Source: a virus. Taken from it: DNA of 38,318 bases. The stretch is taken from positions 1 to 38,318 of the IMG/VR virus record IMGVR_UViG_3300043466_001873; one strand, 5' to 3'. Positions 24,254 through 31,819 of this stretch are shown here, one piece after another; within the stretch, counting starts at the first letter, position 1, and every line of letters starts with the position of its first letter. Position numbers and translations under genes: made by a program. The notes under the pieces were generated by a model. That model had not been told where the DNA came from, ran no database searches, and saw nothing but the letters and a program-made list of their open reading frames with translations.

Positions 24254-24282
24254 AGTATCTCATGTAATTTGTTTTTTGTCAA
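24254..24282 (-). promoter_or_regulatory. Promoter of the 24.2-22.4 kb operon
   Basis: TTGACA-17-GATACT. The upstream gene's TGA stop codon is part of the TTGACA hexamer. Confidence 0.8.
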
Positions 24283-24665
24283 GCACCTTGTGGCGCATAC
24301 TCGACAACGCGAACAATCGCTTCTCGTTCTATTGAGCCAAGATGAACCCATGAAGTTGCATTTCCAAAAAACTTAGGGTTGTGGTCTGTTCCAACTTCCC
24401 ATTTGGTTTTGCCAGTAATTTCTGTATCTATCTGATACACAAGCAAAGTGTCATGCTCTACATATACGGGGTCGTTGCCTTCTTTAACAAAGTGGAAGTG
24501 TGACATCAACCTAAAACCCATAAAGGTTAAACAATCGTTTTCACTTTCGCTTGCATAGACTTCGCCAAAACTTGAGATAAGTCCGCGTTCATCTATGCTC
24601 TCTCGATTACAGACCGCACTCGCATGGTAAAGATAGCGTGGCAGATTTTTACTTTTTGTTACCAC
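24279..24665 (-). CDS. ADP-ribosyltransferase-like protein (128 aa)
   Basis: Begins at GTG with AGGGG upstream. The opening RYLYHASAVCNRESIDERGL, followed by GEVYAS and a FMGF stretch, resembles the first strands of small ADP-ribosyltransferase or RNA 2'-phosphotransferase (KptA-like) folds (YH-x-[ST] then 'I...GL', then 'VYAS/VHLS'). The later E-containing motif is not certain, so activity is unproven. Its first codons VTKSKN come from a copy of repeat box A. It overlaps the upstream gene by 7 bases. Confidence 0.45.
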   Translation of the reverse strand: MVTKSKNLPRYLYHASAVCNRESIDERGLISSFGEVYASESENDCLTFMGFRLMSHFHFVKEGNDPVYVEHDTLLVYQIDTEITGKTKWEVGTDHNPKFFGNATSWVHLGSIEREAIVRVVEYAPQGA

Positions 24666-24952
24666 TCAGACCCCTGTTCTATCAGTTGCTCAAACCCGTC
24701 ATTAGGATTTTCGTGATTAGTGGTGACTGCTTGTATAAATCTAAGACCGCAAGAATCCTCGAACCACTCCTGTAGGGTGGCTAGCATTTCTTCAGGTGTT
24801 GCTTCCACATTTGTTATTAGTGGGTCGTACTCGTACTCGCGCATTAGTTCTACCTGCTCGTCGTCCATTAAGACATAAATCTTGTGGCAGGTGTCCCAAG
24901 CGATAGCCTTTGCTTCGCTCACTCTTTCTTTTATTAGTTCCAAGTTATTCAT
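24659..24952 (-). CDS. Hypothetical acidic protein (97 aa)
   Basis: Start at ATG 24952, whose A overlaps the previous TAA (TAATG). Acidic, helical, with an EEMLATLQEWFEDSCGLRF stretch. Not recognised. Confidence 0.6.
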   Translation of the reverse strand: MNNLELIKERVSEAKAIAWDTCHKIYVLMDDEQVELMREYEYDPLITNVEATPEEMLATLQEWFEDSCGLRFIQAVTTNHENPNDGFEQLIEQGSEW

Positions 24953-25050
24953 TACCCAACCTCGCAATCATGTCCGTAGGCATACATCTCTGAGTCTGTT
25001 GGATCTGCTAAATTAAAAACTCTTTCACATTCAACGCACTTTACTTTCAT
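24952..25050 (-). CDS. Zinc-finger miniprotein (32 aa)
   Basis: MKVKCVECERVFNLADPTDS then GHDCEVG: CxxC plus His and Cys near the end (CCHC-type). Ribosome site AAAGGGGC. It leads a coupled two- or three-gene operon. Confidence 0.65.
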   Translation of the reverse strand: MKVKCVECERVFNLADPTDSEMYAYGHDCEVG

Positions 25051-25078
25051 TATTGCCCCTTTATTCAGTATTGGTTTA

Positions 25079-25106
25079 AGTATAGCAATTTTTATAAAAA
25101 AGTCAA
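25079..25106 (-). promoter_or_regulatory. Promoter of the 25.05-24.3 kb genes
   Basis: TTGACT-16-TATACT with extended TGC. Confidence 0.8.
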
Positions 25107-25207
25107 GTTTATTTAGGAAGAATCTTTTTGTGTCTTAAATCACACAACTAATCCTCCAAAAAAACTGACATTTTTTTCGCTAAGGTTTTTGGCGTATTTA
25201 ACTAAAT

Positions 25208-25266
25208 AAGTTGTTTGTAGTTTTACCTAGTCACTAGCGATCTTGGTAATTTTTTACTTTTTGCTA
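25208..25266. repeat. Box A - box B pair
   Basis: Minus strand: box A (25266-25250), TTACCAAGATCGCTAG, then ACTACAAACAACTT (25221-25208). TTACCAAGATC also occurs in the 22.26 kb cluster. Lies between the terminator at 25280 and the promoter at 25106. Confidence 0.75.
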
Positions 25267-25279
25267 GGACCAGAAAAAA

Positions 25280-25306
25280 AGAAACCCGGCGTCTAGCCGG
25301 GCTTCT
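25280..25306 (-). terminator. Terminator after the 155-residue gene
   Basis: CCCGGC/GCCGGG core stem extended by GAA/TTC, 5-nt loop, then TTTCTTTTTTTC on the minus strand. Confidence 0.85.
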
Positions 25307-25315
25307 CTTTTTGTT

Positions 25316-25783
25316 TTAGATTTCTACTTCTGAGTTTTCCTTTGTACGAACAATCACCTTACTGTGTATTTCGTTTCTTGTTTCAGCGAAGTCGCTTGAC
25401 TTCCAGCACTCATGTTCGTAGGCGCGAACTAGAAGTTTTGCTAATGAGTGTTCGCTATCTATTTCTAACGCTTTATTTAGGTTGTTAATAGATAGTTCTT
25501 TTTCCCCGTTCTCGTATAGGAACGCAGATGAAACTGAATAGAGATTAAGAAGTTCGGACTGATTGACTTCCTCTATCATTTTTTTACATAGAGAAATCAT
25601 AAAAGTTAATCCGAAATCGTTCGGCATACCCATAAAGTAATCACGAACAAGTAGATTTTTACTTATTGCTCTACTAGATACCTCTAACGCTTCTTTATCT
25701 AACTCTTTTGTTTCCATAAAGTTAGTAGCAAGAAAGTTAAGGGATTTTATTGCTTCACCTATTGTTATTGTCTTTGTTGTCAT
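25316..25783 (-). CDS. DUF4192/TPR-like protein (155 aa)
   Basis: KNLLVRDYFMG, SLCKKMIEE, then LYSVSSAFLYENGEKELSIN and ALEIDSEHSLAKLLVRA follow the actinobacterial DUF4192 pattern (VRD, CR/K, AW-G, AL...P...LA). The last part also resembles a TPR-type helical pair. Molecular function unknown. AAAGGGG ribosome site. A terminator sits just upstream, so its transcription is partly attenuated or it relies on read-through. Confidence 0.5.
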   Translation of the reverse strand: MTTKTITIGEAIKSLNFLATNFMETKELDKEALEVSSRAISKNLLVRDYFMGMPNDFGLTFMISLCKKMIEEVNQSELLNLYSVSSAFLYENGEKELSINNLNKALEIDSEHSLAKLLVRAYEHECWKSSDFAETRNEIHSKVIVRTKENSEVEI

Positions 25784-25808
25784 TTTTACCCCTTTGTTTT
25801 TTAAGAAA

Positions 25809-25829
25809 CCCCCCGCCTTGTGCGGGGGG
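25809..25829 (-). terminator. Intra-operon terminator
   Basis: CCCCCCGC/GCGGGGGG 8-bp stem with a 5-nt loop, then TTTCTT on the minus strand. Confidence 0.8.
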
Positions 25830-25844
25830 CTTCCCTTTTAATTA

Positions 25845-26249
25845 TTACCGAGTTGTTTTTAGAACTGTGTTGGTGCTTTCTGAACTGAAAGCCTCAACTA
25901 GCGGTAGGAGTTCAGGATTTTCCTGTAAGAACTTTTCTTTATCAAAGTTTGTACGAGTTTGTGTTCCTACTTTGATAACGGAAACTCCGTCAATAGTGCC
26001 TTCGTTTGCGACACCAATCCACTTATCGCCAACCTTCTTGTATCCAAGAAGTGAATAGATTTCGGCTTGTAGTGATTTGTATTGGGCTTCTAAGGTTGCC
26101 TTATCTGCCTTGTTTGCCTCAAACTTCTCTAGAAGTTCTTTGGCATTAGTTTCGTCAAGAGCGACTACTTTTGTATCGTTCTTGATAGTTGTAGTAGTAG
26201 TGCGAACTGCGACTACTGTGTCTACAACACCTTTAACTGTGTTTGTCAT
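25845..26249 (-). CDS. Hypothetical coiled-coil protein (134 aa)
   Basis: Thr/Val-rich N-terminus, then a coiled coil (LLEKFEANKADKATLEAQYK) and a beta stretch (YKKVGDKWIGVANEGTIDGV). Not recognised. AAAGGA ribosome site. Confidence 0.6.
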   Translation of the reverse strand: MTNTVKGVVDTVVAVRTTTTTIKNDTKVVALDETNAKELLEKFEANKADKATLEAQYKSLQAEIYSLLGYKKVGDKWIGVANEGTIDGVSVIKVGTQTRTNFDKEKFLQENPELLPLVEAFSSESTNTVLKTTR

Positions 26250-26298
26250 TTGTGTCTTTTTCCTTTCGGTAAGAGAGAGTTTCTCACTTACATAACGG

Positions 26299-26327
26299 AC
26301 AATACACGACTATTTCAGGGAAGTCAA
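26299..26327 (-). promoter_or_regulatory. Promoter of the 26.2 kb gene
   Basis: TTGACT-17-TATTGT. Confidence 0.75.
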
Positions 26328-26385
26328 GTCTAAAAGGCAGGAAAGTCTAAAATACTTTTATACCCCCGCAGCGGCAGCCTAGTGC

Positions 26386-26443
26386 TTTTTTTACTTTTTG
26401 CTATGCCAGATTTCCTGGAGCCGCAGACTTCCAAACAACTTTT
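26386..26443. repeat. Box B - box A pair
   Basis: Minus strand: AAGTTGTTTGGA, 27 bases containing CCAGGAAATCTGG, then box A (26403-26386). Box-to-box distance (39 bases) is the same as at 35.93-35.97 kb. Confidence 0.75.
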
Positions 26444-26448
26444 ACAAA

Positions 26449-26486
26449 AAAAAAGAAGACCTAGCGTTAGCCAGATCTTCTTTTTT
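26449..26486 (-). terminator. Bidirectional terminator
   Basis: GAAGACCT/AGATCTTC stem with one mismatch, flanked by A- and T-runs, after the DUF3846 gene. Confidence 0.75.
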
Positions 26487-26496
26487 CGGGAAGTTT

Positions 26497-26871
26497 TTAG
26501 ATATACATACCGCTCAGTAGGAAAGAAGCAGGTATAACTTTTTTATCGTAGTTCAGCCAATAAGCGACTTGTTCATCAGTAAGACCTAAAGTCTCACCCT
26601 CATCATCACAACTGCCAGTAATAATCACATTACCGAGAATTGGATTACTAGCGTTAAAGGCATCTGAGTAGATAGCCGAAGCAATCATATTTAAGGGAAG
26701 ACCCTCAGCGATGCCGTTTTCGTTGCACCACAAGTCTGCGCCTTCTAAACCAACACACTCAATCATGCCACCAACGGCATCACTTAGTAGTTGGTAAGAC
26801 TTACCAAAATCAAACTCAACAACGGATTTGTCTCCGTCTGTTGTAATGATTACTGCTTTTTGCTTTTCCAT
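26497..26871 (-). CDS. DUF3846-like protein (124 aa)
   Basis: Start at ATG 26871 (AAAGGGGG upstream). The order LLSDAVGGMIECVGLEGADL, NENGIAEGLPLNMIAS, ILGNVIITGSCDDEGETLGL fits the family: 'VGG-IE-v', a 'NE-g-L-N' turn and 'I-GnvlitG'. DUF3846 occurs in phage and plasmid accessory regions; no biochemical role is established to my knowledge. Confidence 0.7.
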   Translation of the reverse strand: MEKQKAVIITTDGDKSVVEFDFGKSYQLLSDAVGGMIECVGLEGADLWCNENGIAEGLPLNMIASAIYSDAFNASNPILGNVIITGSCDDEGETLGLTDEQVAYWLNYDKKVIPASFLLSGMYI

Positions 26872-26899
26872 TTTTCCCCCTTTACTTGTTGTTGGCTCA

Positions 26900-26928
26900 A
26901 TAGTAACAACTAAAAACAAAGAAGTCAA
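26900..26928 (-). promoter_or_regulatory. Promoter of the DUF3846 gene
   Basis: TTGACT-17-TACTAT. Confidence 0.8.
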
Positions 26929-26949
26929 GTACTGACCGCAAGTCTTTAA

Positions 26950-26964
26950 TTTTTACTTTTTGCT
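26950..26964 (-). repeat. Box A upstream of the DUF3846 promoter
   Basis: Exact copy 22 bases upstream of the -35 box and 2 bases after the stop of the 45-residue gene. Confidence 0.8.
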
Positions 26965-26965
26965 T

Positions 26966-27103
26966 TTACGCCGATACTAGTACTCGTGGGTAGTGTGGTT
27001 TTTCTACGCCTCTATCCCAGAAGCACACCGCACCGCCCATGTTGTCTACCCACAAATCAAAGTCGGCTGTGATATCCCAACCGCAACTTTTGCAAGTTAC
27101 CAT
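26966..27103 (-). CDS. Zinc-knuckle miniprotein (45 aa)
   Basis: MVTCKSCGWDITADFDLWVD... One CxxC plus a later Cys and His. The ATG overlaps the previous TAA (TAATG), so translation is coupled. Function unknown. Confidence 0.6.
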   Translation of the reverse strand: MVTCKSCGWDITADFDLWVDNMGGAVCFWDRGVEKPHYPRVLVSA

Positions 27104-27324
27104 TATTCGTTCTCCAATCCTGCCACCATACTCTCCCAGCATTTGGGATGAGTTCCTGAAATAATCTGTTCCCTTAAAGACATATCCAGTTCAGAGAAAG
27201 CCTCTTGTACCGACGCACCCTTTTTGCGTGCCATATACCCTTCAGAAGAAACTTCTACGAAGCCTCCCTTACCGCACATAGCGCAGGTTGGTGTCCGCAT
27301 TAAAACTGTTGTGTTGCTTGCCAT
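27103..27324 (-). CDS. Small metal-binding protein (73 aa)
   Basis: ATG at 27324 chosen for the AAAGGGG site; an upstream ATG at 27348 has none. CAMCGKGGFVEV and THPKCW supply CxxC plus H-x2-C, a plausible zinc site around a helical insert (VQEAFSELDMSLREQI). I have seen similar proteins in actinophages without function. Confidence 0.65.
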   Translation of the reverse strand: MASNTTVLMRTPTCAMCGKGGFVEVSSEGYMARKKGASVQEAFSELDMSLREQIISGTHPKCWESMVAGLENE

Positions 27325-27348
27325 AACTACCCCTTTCCCTTTAGACAT

Positions 27349-27377
27349 ATTATTTCAGAATAATCTTTATTTGTCAA
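27349..27377 (-). promoter_or_regulatory. Promoter of the 27.3 kb genes
   Basis: TTGACA-17-AATAAT. The -35 box lies in the codons of the upstream gene's C-terminal Leu-Asp-Lys. Confidence 0.75.
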
Positions 27378-27804
27378 GCATATCAAGAAGCGTCTCCGCA
27401 TCAAAATACTCCTGATAGACATAATTTTGTGCCGCACAAATAGCATCATCTAAAGTGTGGGTTACCGCATCAAGGTGTTCTCCGTAGCAATAAAGGTCGA
27501 ACCAAGAGTTCATATCCATAATTAAAGTTTCGTTCTCTACTGCTTCATTAAACTTACTGTCCGTATCAAAGCCACCTCGTATTAAATCCGAACCACCCAT
27601 GTAGTACTCGTCTGTCTTTCGGTTGTGTATCTTTGTATCTCCGTCACAATAAATATCAACGGCAAAGCCTTCGTATGAAACCGTTCCTATTAAACCTTCT
27701 CCAGCATAAAAACAAGCATCATATCTTTCGGTAACTGAAGGAACAAGATGAGATGCGTATTTGATAACAAACTTGCTTTCGTCCCGCATCTGATATTTTT
27801 TCAT
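27367..27804 (-). CDS. Hypothetical protein (145 aa)
   Basis: MKKYQMRDESKFVIKYASHL... Acidic, aromatic-rich; not recognised. The ATG at 27804 is abutted by repeat box A with no ribosome site. The frame extends to a TTG at 27858, but that start lies inside the terminator hairpin. Confidence 0.6.
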   Translation of the reverse strand: MKKYQMRDESKFVIKYASHLVPSVTERYDACFYAGEGLIGTVSYEGFAVDIYCDGDTKIHNRKTDEYYMGGSDLIRGGFDTDSKFNEAVENETLIMDMNSWFDLYCYGEHLDAVTHTLDDAICAAQNYVYQEYFDAETLLDMLDK

Positions 27805-27818
27805 TTTTACTTTTTGCT
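27804..27818 (-). repeat. Box A abutting a start codon
   Basis: AGCAAAAAGTAAAAA runs directly into the ATG of the 145-residue gene. A GCGGCCGC site precedes it, and the terminator at 27845-27877 is the only other element in the gap. Confidence 0.8.
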
Positions 27819-27844
27819 TTCGCCGCGGCCGCAAAGGGGAAGCA

Positions 27845-27877
27845 AAGTGGAACTCCAAAGGGGTAGGAGTTCCACTT
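27845..27877 (-). terminator. Terminator of the VWA gene
   Basis: Perfect 12-bp stem AAGTGGAACTCC/GGAGTTCCACTT with a 9-nt loop; the T-run is weak. Confidence 0.65.
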
Positions 27878-27888
27878 GCTCTTTTTGA

Positions 27889-29664
27889 TTAAGCACTTTC
27901 GCGCTCACCAATTCTTGTCATAACCGCTTGTGCCGATCTACCAATAACTTCGGCAGTTTCCGCAGGTTGATTTATGTCTAGAACAATCTCGGCATAATCT
28001 CCACCAATATCTTTCGCGCCTCTGCCGTTATCAAATGGCAACCACAAAATCGCAACGCCTGACGCTTTACATTTTTCTACAACTTCTCTCGCTCTCTTAG
28101 TTTCTTCAGGAGTGTATTCTCCGTCCGAAACAATTACGAGAAGTCTTGCGCCATTTCCATTGAGTAGATTTAGTGAGCCGTCCAACGCTTGGAAGGCTTT
28201 CTGAAACTTTTCAGTTCCGTCGGAAGCGGAATAAACATTTACTTTATCTAATCTTTGTCCAACAGATAAAGTTGGGAATACATCATTTCCGTAATAAACC
28301 ATAGCGCAGTTGCCCTGAATACGATTTACTGCTTCGCTCATTACCCACGCAGTTGTTGCCATTGGGTTCATAGCACTTCCCATAGAACCTGAAATATCAA
28401 CCATTACACCAACATTAAGAGTTGGTTCGTCTGTGTGTTTGCGAACTGTTCTACGGAAAGGTTTGGCTTGTGCCATTTGTCCCCTTGCACGATAGGCAGT
28501 ATTTTGGACAATAGCGCGAGCGCGAAGTCTTCCGGGTGGCACGATACTAGAAACCTGTATCTCATCTCTTTCGCGATACTTGGCTTTTTCTAGTGCTTCG
28601 CCAATAATTAAAGAAGCACGAAGTTCCTCAAAGGTAGGTTCTCTACTTTCAGTTAGAGTGCTTCGTGTACCTGAATTGCCCGGACCTGAAGTTTTACTAA
28701 ATACTTTCTTAGCAACTTCTTCATTTTCTTTCTGCTCTTCAGCCTCAGAAGCCTTAGCCTTAACTTCATCTTTCCAATCTTCAGATTGTTCTTGGTCGGC
28801 AAGTTCACCAAAGTTATTTAGTTCTACTGAACTACTTGCTTCTCCAAGTGCGCCCAAGATTGCTTTAAGAAGTTCCTTAGGTATATTCGCACCTTCTTGA
28901 TTACTTTCGTCTCCACGCTCTTTAGCAGTATCACGAACAATCTTCGCCCACTCTTTTGCTAGTGGATAAAGTTCTGTGGCATCTCTGTGATTGTCATGAA
29001 GTTGTGCTTTGCGAACTATTTCTCTCAACTTAGAAACAACATCAAGACCAAGTTGGTTCTCAACAAGTGTAGTTACATCTTTAACTTCATGTGCATCTAA
29101 AATACCAGCGTCAATACGAGCATGAACAAGACCAACAAGATTGCTTAAAGATTGTGTCTGTGTTTCATTTTCCATATCTTTTGTATCGCCAATAACAATT
29201 TCCATAGCGCAAGCGCGAAGAAAAGCGCGAGCCTTTGGGTGAGAAACGCTACCCTGATACTCAATACGACTTTCCTCTAATAAAATTAAGGCTTTGTATT
29301 CATCTTTTTCTAATTCTTCATACGCCTTAGGCATAGACCAACCTGAGAAGCGAGCATGAAACGCTTCGTGAATAATTGCGCCAGTTGCTTTAGGAAACTC
29401 ATACTGAGTAGCGCGATTAGAAATATCGCCAATCTCTAGTGGACTAATTCCTTTTCCGAAAGCCACATCAACATTTACTTCTATTTCTGCGGTGCTTGGG
29501 TTGTAACAAGCAGGCGCAGGACCGCCAGCACCAGGTCCAACATAGGCAACAAGGTCGTCACGAAGCGACCACTTGTTTGCTAACTGACCAATATCTCTAC
29601 CAACTCCTAACCACTCTTTAGGTGTGGCTTCGGCGCGAGTTTCACTCATTTTAATATGAGCCAT
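27889..29664 (-). CDS. Metallopeptidase-like plus VWA domain protein, CobT/DUF2201-type (591 aa)
   Basis: N-terminal half: a zinc-peptidase-like helix HEAFH at 99-103 (GAIIHEAFHARFSGW) with acidic helix LLEESRIEYQ (128-137) as a possible third ligand. A Glu/Lys-rich linker (about 285-325) follows. The C-terminal VWA domain (about 415-590) has the MIDAS motif DISGSMGS (D423, S425, S427), SDGT (481-484) and VSDGEYTPEE (D514). This organisation is that of DUF2201/CobT-like partners of MoxR-type AAA+ ATPases. Its own promoter lies at 29690. The AAA+ gene is directly upstream, so the two probably act as one machine. Substrate unknown. Confidence 0.82.
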   Translation of the reverse strand: MAHIKMSETRAEATPKEWLGVGRDIGQLANKWSLRDDLVAYVGPGAGGPAPACYNPSTAEIEVNVDVAFGKGISPLEIGDISNRATQYEFPKATGAIIHEAFHARFSGWSMPKAYEELEKDEYKALILLEESRIEYQGSVSHPKARAFLRACAMEIVIGDTKDMENETQTQSLSNLVGLVHARIDAGILDAHEVKDVTTLVENQLGLDVVSKLREIVRKAQLHDNHRDATELYPLAKEWAKIVRDTAKERGDESNQEGANIPKELLKAILGALGEASSSVELNNFGELADQEQSEDWKDEVKAKASEAEEQKENEEVAKKVFSKTSGPGNSGTRSTLTESREPTFEELRASLIIGEALEKAKYRERDEIQVSSIVPPGRLRARAIVQNTAYRARGQMAQAKPFRRTVRKHTDEPTLNVGVMVDISGSMGSAMNPMATTAWVMSEAVNRIQGNCAMVYYGNDVFPTLSVGQRLDKVNVYSASDGTEKFQKAFQALDGSLNLLNGNGARLLVIVSDGEYTPEETKRAREVVEKCKASGVAILWLPFDNGRGAKDIGGDYAEIVLDINQPAETAEVIGRSAQAVMTRIGERESA

Positions 29665-29689
29665 TTTTACTACCCCCTTTGTTAATCTA

Positions 29690-29718
29690 ATTATTGCATA
29701 CTAGGTATCTATTGTCAA
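29690..29718 (-). promoter_or_regulatory. Promoter of the VWA gene
   Basis: TTGACA-17-AATAAT with TGC extension. Confidence 0.8.
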
Positions 29719-29728
29719 GTTAATAAGG

Positions 29729-29759
29729 GGGGCGCATTTCACCTAGAGAAATACGCCCC
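29729..29759 (-). terminator. Terminator after the AAA+ gene
   Basis: GGGGCG-ATTTC arms with one mismatch, 7-nt loop, followed by CCTTATTAA on the minus strand. Confidence 0.65.
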
Positions 29760-29786
29760 ACCCCCCAGCCAAACTAATTTAATAAA

Positions 29787-30839
29787 TTAGATTTTGGCAG
29801 GCTTGGCTTCTAACCCATAAGCGCGAGTTAGAACATCTGCGACTACCGCCCTATCGTCATTTGGGGCTGACGCGATTAAGTTTGCGATAGCGAACTCAGT
29901 TCCGAAAGTTGTTGCTATGTCACGGAAGGCGAGAAGTTCTCGCATCTGTGGCGACCAACTTATTCTTTCTTTATTCAAAACCTTGCGATATAAGTTTTGT
30001 GCGCAAGTAACCATTTGTGTTGGAACTCCTAAAGTACGAGCCAAGTTCCAATCAGTTGTCATTTCTGCTTGGACAACAAAGCGAGATAGTAACGCTTCGC
30101 TAAGTCTTACGCCCGGAGCCTTTGGATTTGTCGCTGCGACAACATAGAAGTCAGGGTGAGATTTTACTGTTCCTCTTTCAGGATTAGCAGTAATTGTGAT
30201 TTCTCTTTTTCCGTCCATGAGATTGTAAATAACTGAAAGAACCTTAGGGTCAATCAGACCAATCTCATCTATGAAATAAACTTCGCCATTTTCCGCAGCC
30301 TTAACTAAATCTCCGTCCACCCACTCAAAGTTTCCACTAGGAGTTTGGACATAAGAACCAATCAAGTCAGCAACTTCTACATCACCATTACCAAGTAGTG
30401 TGCGAACACCTTCACCGAAAGAAGCCTCAATCAACGCAGTTTTACCTGTGCCGGGAACTCCATAAAGCATGGCGAACATTGGTTGTCCAACACCAGTTAG
30501 AACTGATTGCTTTGTTGCTTCTCTTGCTTTGCGTAGAACTTCTACATCTTTGTTTTGACCCCATACGCGAGCATGGTAGGCAGAACCATTTGGACGCAAG
30601 TAGACACTTTCGCCACCTAAAGCATCAACACTCATTAGAGCATCTGCCTTTGGTTTGCGTGACTTTCTATCAGCACCAATCGCTCTTTCAACATAGCGAC
30701 CTTGTGGAAGCACATTGGTAGACAACTGCTTTGACGCATTATCATTTACTCCTTGCGTTGCCACATCTATAATCATTTCCCAGTAAGTTGGAGAAAGATT
30801 AGGACTTAATTCTTTATATCTCTCTTTTAGAGTATTCAT
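29787..30839 (-). CDS. MoxR/CobS-type AAA+ ATPase (350 aa)
   Basis: Walker A GVPGTGKT (127-134), the ADLIGSYVQ strand typical of MoxR/CobS, Walker B VYFIDE (187-192), sensor 1 AATNP (235-239), and LSRF with the candidate arginine finger R253. About 100 residues precede the ATPase core. AAA+ proteins of this group remodel partner proteins and work with a VWA protein that presents the substrate, here the next gene. AAAAGGGGAT ribosome site; in operon with the 151-residue gene. Confidence 0.88.
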   Translation of the reverse strand: MNTLKERYKELSPNLSPTYWEMIIDVATQGVNDNASKQLSTNVLPQGRYVERAIGADRKSRKPKADALMSVDALGGESVYLRPNGSAYHARVWGQNKDVEVLRKAREATKQSVLTGVGQPMFAMLYGVPGTGKTALIEASFGEGVRTLLGNGDVEVADLIGSYVQTPSGNFEWVDGDLVKAAENGEVYFIDEIGLIDPKVLSVIYNLMDGKREITITANPERGTVKSHPDFYVVAATNPKAPGVRLSEALLSRFVVQAEMTTDWNLARTLGVPTQMVTCAQNLYRKVLNKERISWSPQMRELLAFRDIATTFGTEFAIANLIASAPNDDRAVVADVLTRAYGLEAKPAKI

Positions 30840-30857
30840 AGTTTATCCCCTTTTCCC

Positions 30858-31313
30858 TTATACCAATTCAGGAAAGCCAAGTGCTTTCCTAGAAATGTGA
30901 ATACGATAAATTACCTTGTTAGGTGTTTTGCTCTTTCCAATATCATCAGCATCATGGCGAGATATTTCTGTAAGGATAGGAGTTTTCTCCATAGCCCAAC
31001 CATTGGAAATAAGAGTGTCAAAGTAAGAAGTTGTATAGCGCATACGATTTTCCGTAAAGGTATCTTTATCGCTATCAGGAAGAAGTTGATTGTTGTCAAT
31101 CAAATCTTTTACTTCTTTAGAGTTAATGGAAGTAGTTCTCCATTGTCTTTTAGGTGTAGCAGGTGTAACCACTCTTCGGTGGAAAGACATTGGAACTAGA
31201 CTTCCCGAAGTGTTGTATGCGTCAGGTGTTACAAGTATCTGCATGACTTGTCCCGGCTTTCGGAACTCGGCATACACCGCAACTCCCTGCACTTTCTTTT
31301 CTTTATCCAGCAT
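30858..31313 (-). CDS. Hypothetical protein preceding the AAA+ gene (151 aa)
   Basis: MLDKEKKVQGVAVYAEFRKP... Beta-rich first half (GQVMQILVTPDAY), then helical, with no cysteines; not recognised. It is 18 bases upstream of the AAA+ gene and shares its promoter, so it may be a third member of the module. Confidence 0.6.
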   Translation of the reverse strand: MLDKEKKVQGVAVYAEFRKPGQVMQILVTPDAYNTSGSLVPMSFHRRVVTPATPKRQWRTTSINSKEVKDLIDNNQLLPDSDKDTFTENRMRYTTSYFDTLISNGWAMEKTPILTEISRHDADDIGKSKTPNKVIYRIHISRKALGFPELV

Positions 31314-31357
31314 TTCTTTTTCCTTTCTAGGTTAAGGTTTCTTGCTAGGTATAAGTA

Positions 31358-31386
31358 TTATTACATACTTTTGATTATTTTGTCAA
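31358..31386 (-). promoter_or_regulatory. Promoter of the 31.3 kb gene and the AAA+ gene
   Basis: TTGACA-17-TAATAA. The whole core promoter lies inside or over the 3' end of the upstream coding sequence. Confidence 0.8.
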
Positions 31387-31759
31387 ATTGCTCTTTTACC
31401 AGCGTGTCTGATTGGCAGAAGGTTTCTAGGCTTATCTCGTCTAGAACATTGTCAGGGTTATTGGTTTCACGAATAGAGACTTTCCCTGAGTGCCACTCAA
31501 CTACCTGAATTGTGTCGTAGTCAGGTGAGCAGAAATGATTTACTGAAATGCCATGTCCCAAAGTATCGTTCCAATTAGCACCCACAATTTGTGAGATACA
31601 AATACGAGTTGCGTAGTCAGAGTCGGACCAGCGACTTTCTGCTTTTTGTAAAGCATGAGCCAAGATTTCTTTTTGTGCTTCTCCACCCCATTGGGAGTAG
31701 ATGTAAATTATTGGGTCGGCAGGTTTTGCCTGAAACCCAATCACCATACGATCACCCAT
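31361..31759 (-). CDS. Conserved phage hypothetical protein (132 aa)
   Basis: MGDRMVIGFQAKPADPIIYI then YSQWGG: a start I recognise from phage proteins of unknown function. AAAAGGGGA ribosome site. Confidence 0.65.
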   Translation of the reverse strand: MGDRMVIGFQAKPADPIIYIYSQWGGEAQKEILAHALQKAESRWSDSDYATRICISQIVGANWNDTLGHGISVNHFCSPDYDTIQVVEWHSGKVSIRETNNPDNVLDEISLETFCQSDTLVKEQFDKIIKSM

Positions 31760-31790
31760 TTTATTTCCCCTTTTCTTTAGGCTTGGCAGA

Positions 31791-31819
31791 ACTCTACCAA
31801 ATTGTTATTCCTTTGTCAA
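31791..31819 (-). promoter_or_regulatory. Promoter of the 31.8 kb gene
   Basis: TTGACA-17-TAGAGT. TTGACA encodes Leu-Thr at the end of the upstream Api92-like gene. Confidence 0.8.

Noticed and set aside
27805-27858. N-terminal extension of the 145-residue protein
   Set aside because: The upstream TTG lies within the 12-bp terminator hairpin of the VWA gene.
29787-30839. Reading the AAA+ gene as a helicase or cobalamin enzyme
   Set aside because: Motif order fits MoxR/CobS-type AAA+ ATPases; there is no helicase motif set and no cobalamin gene nearby.
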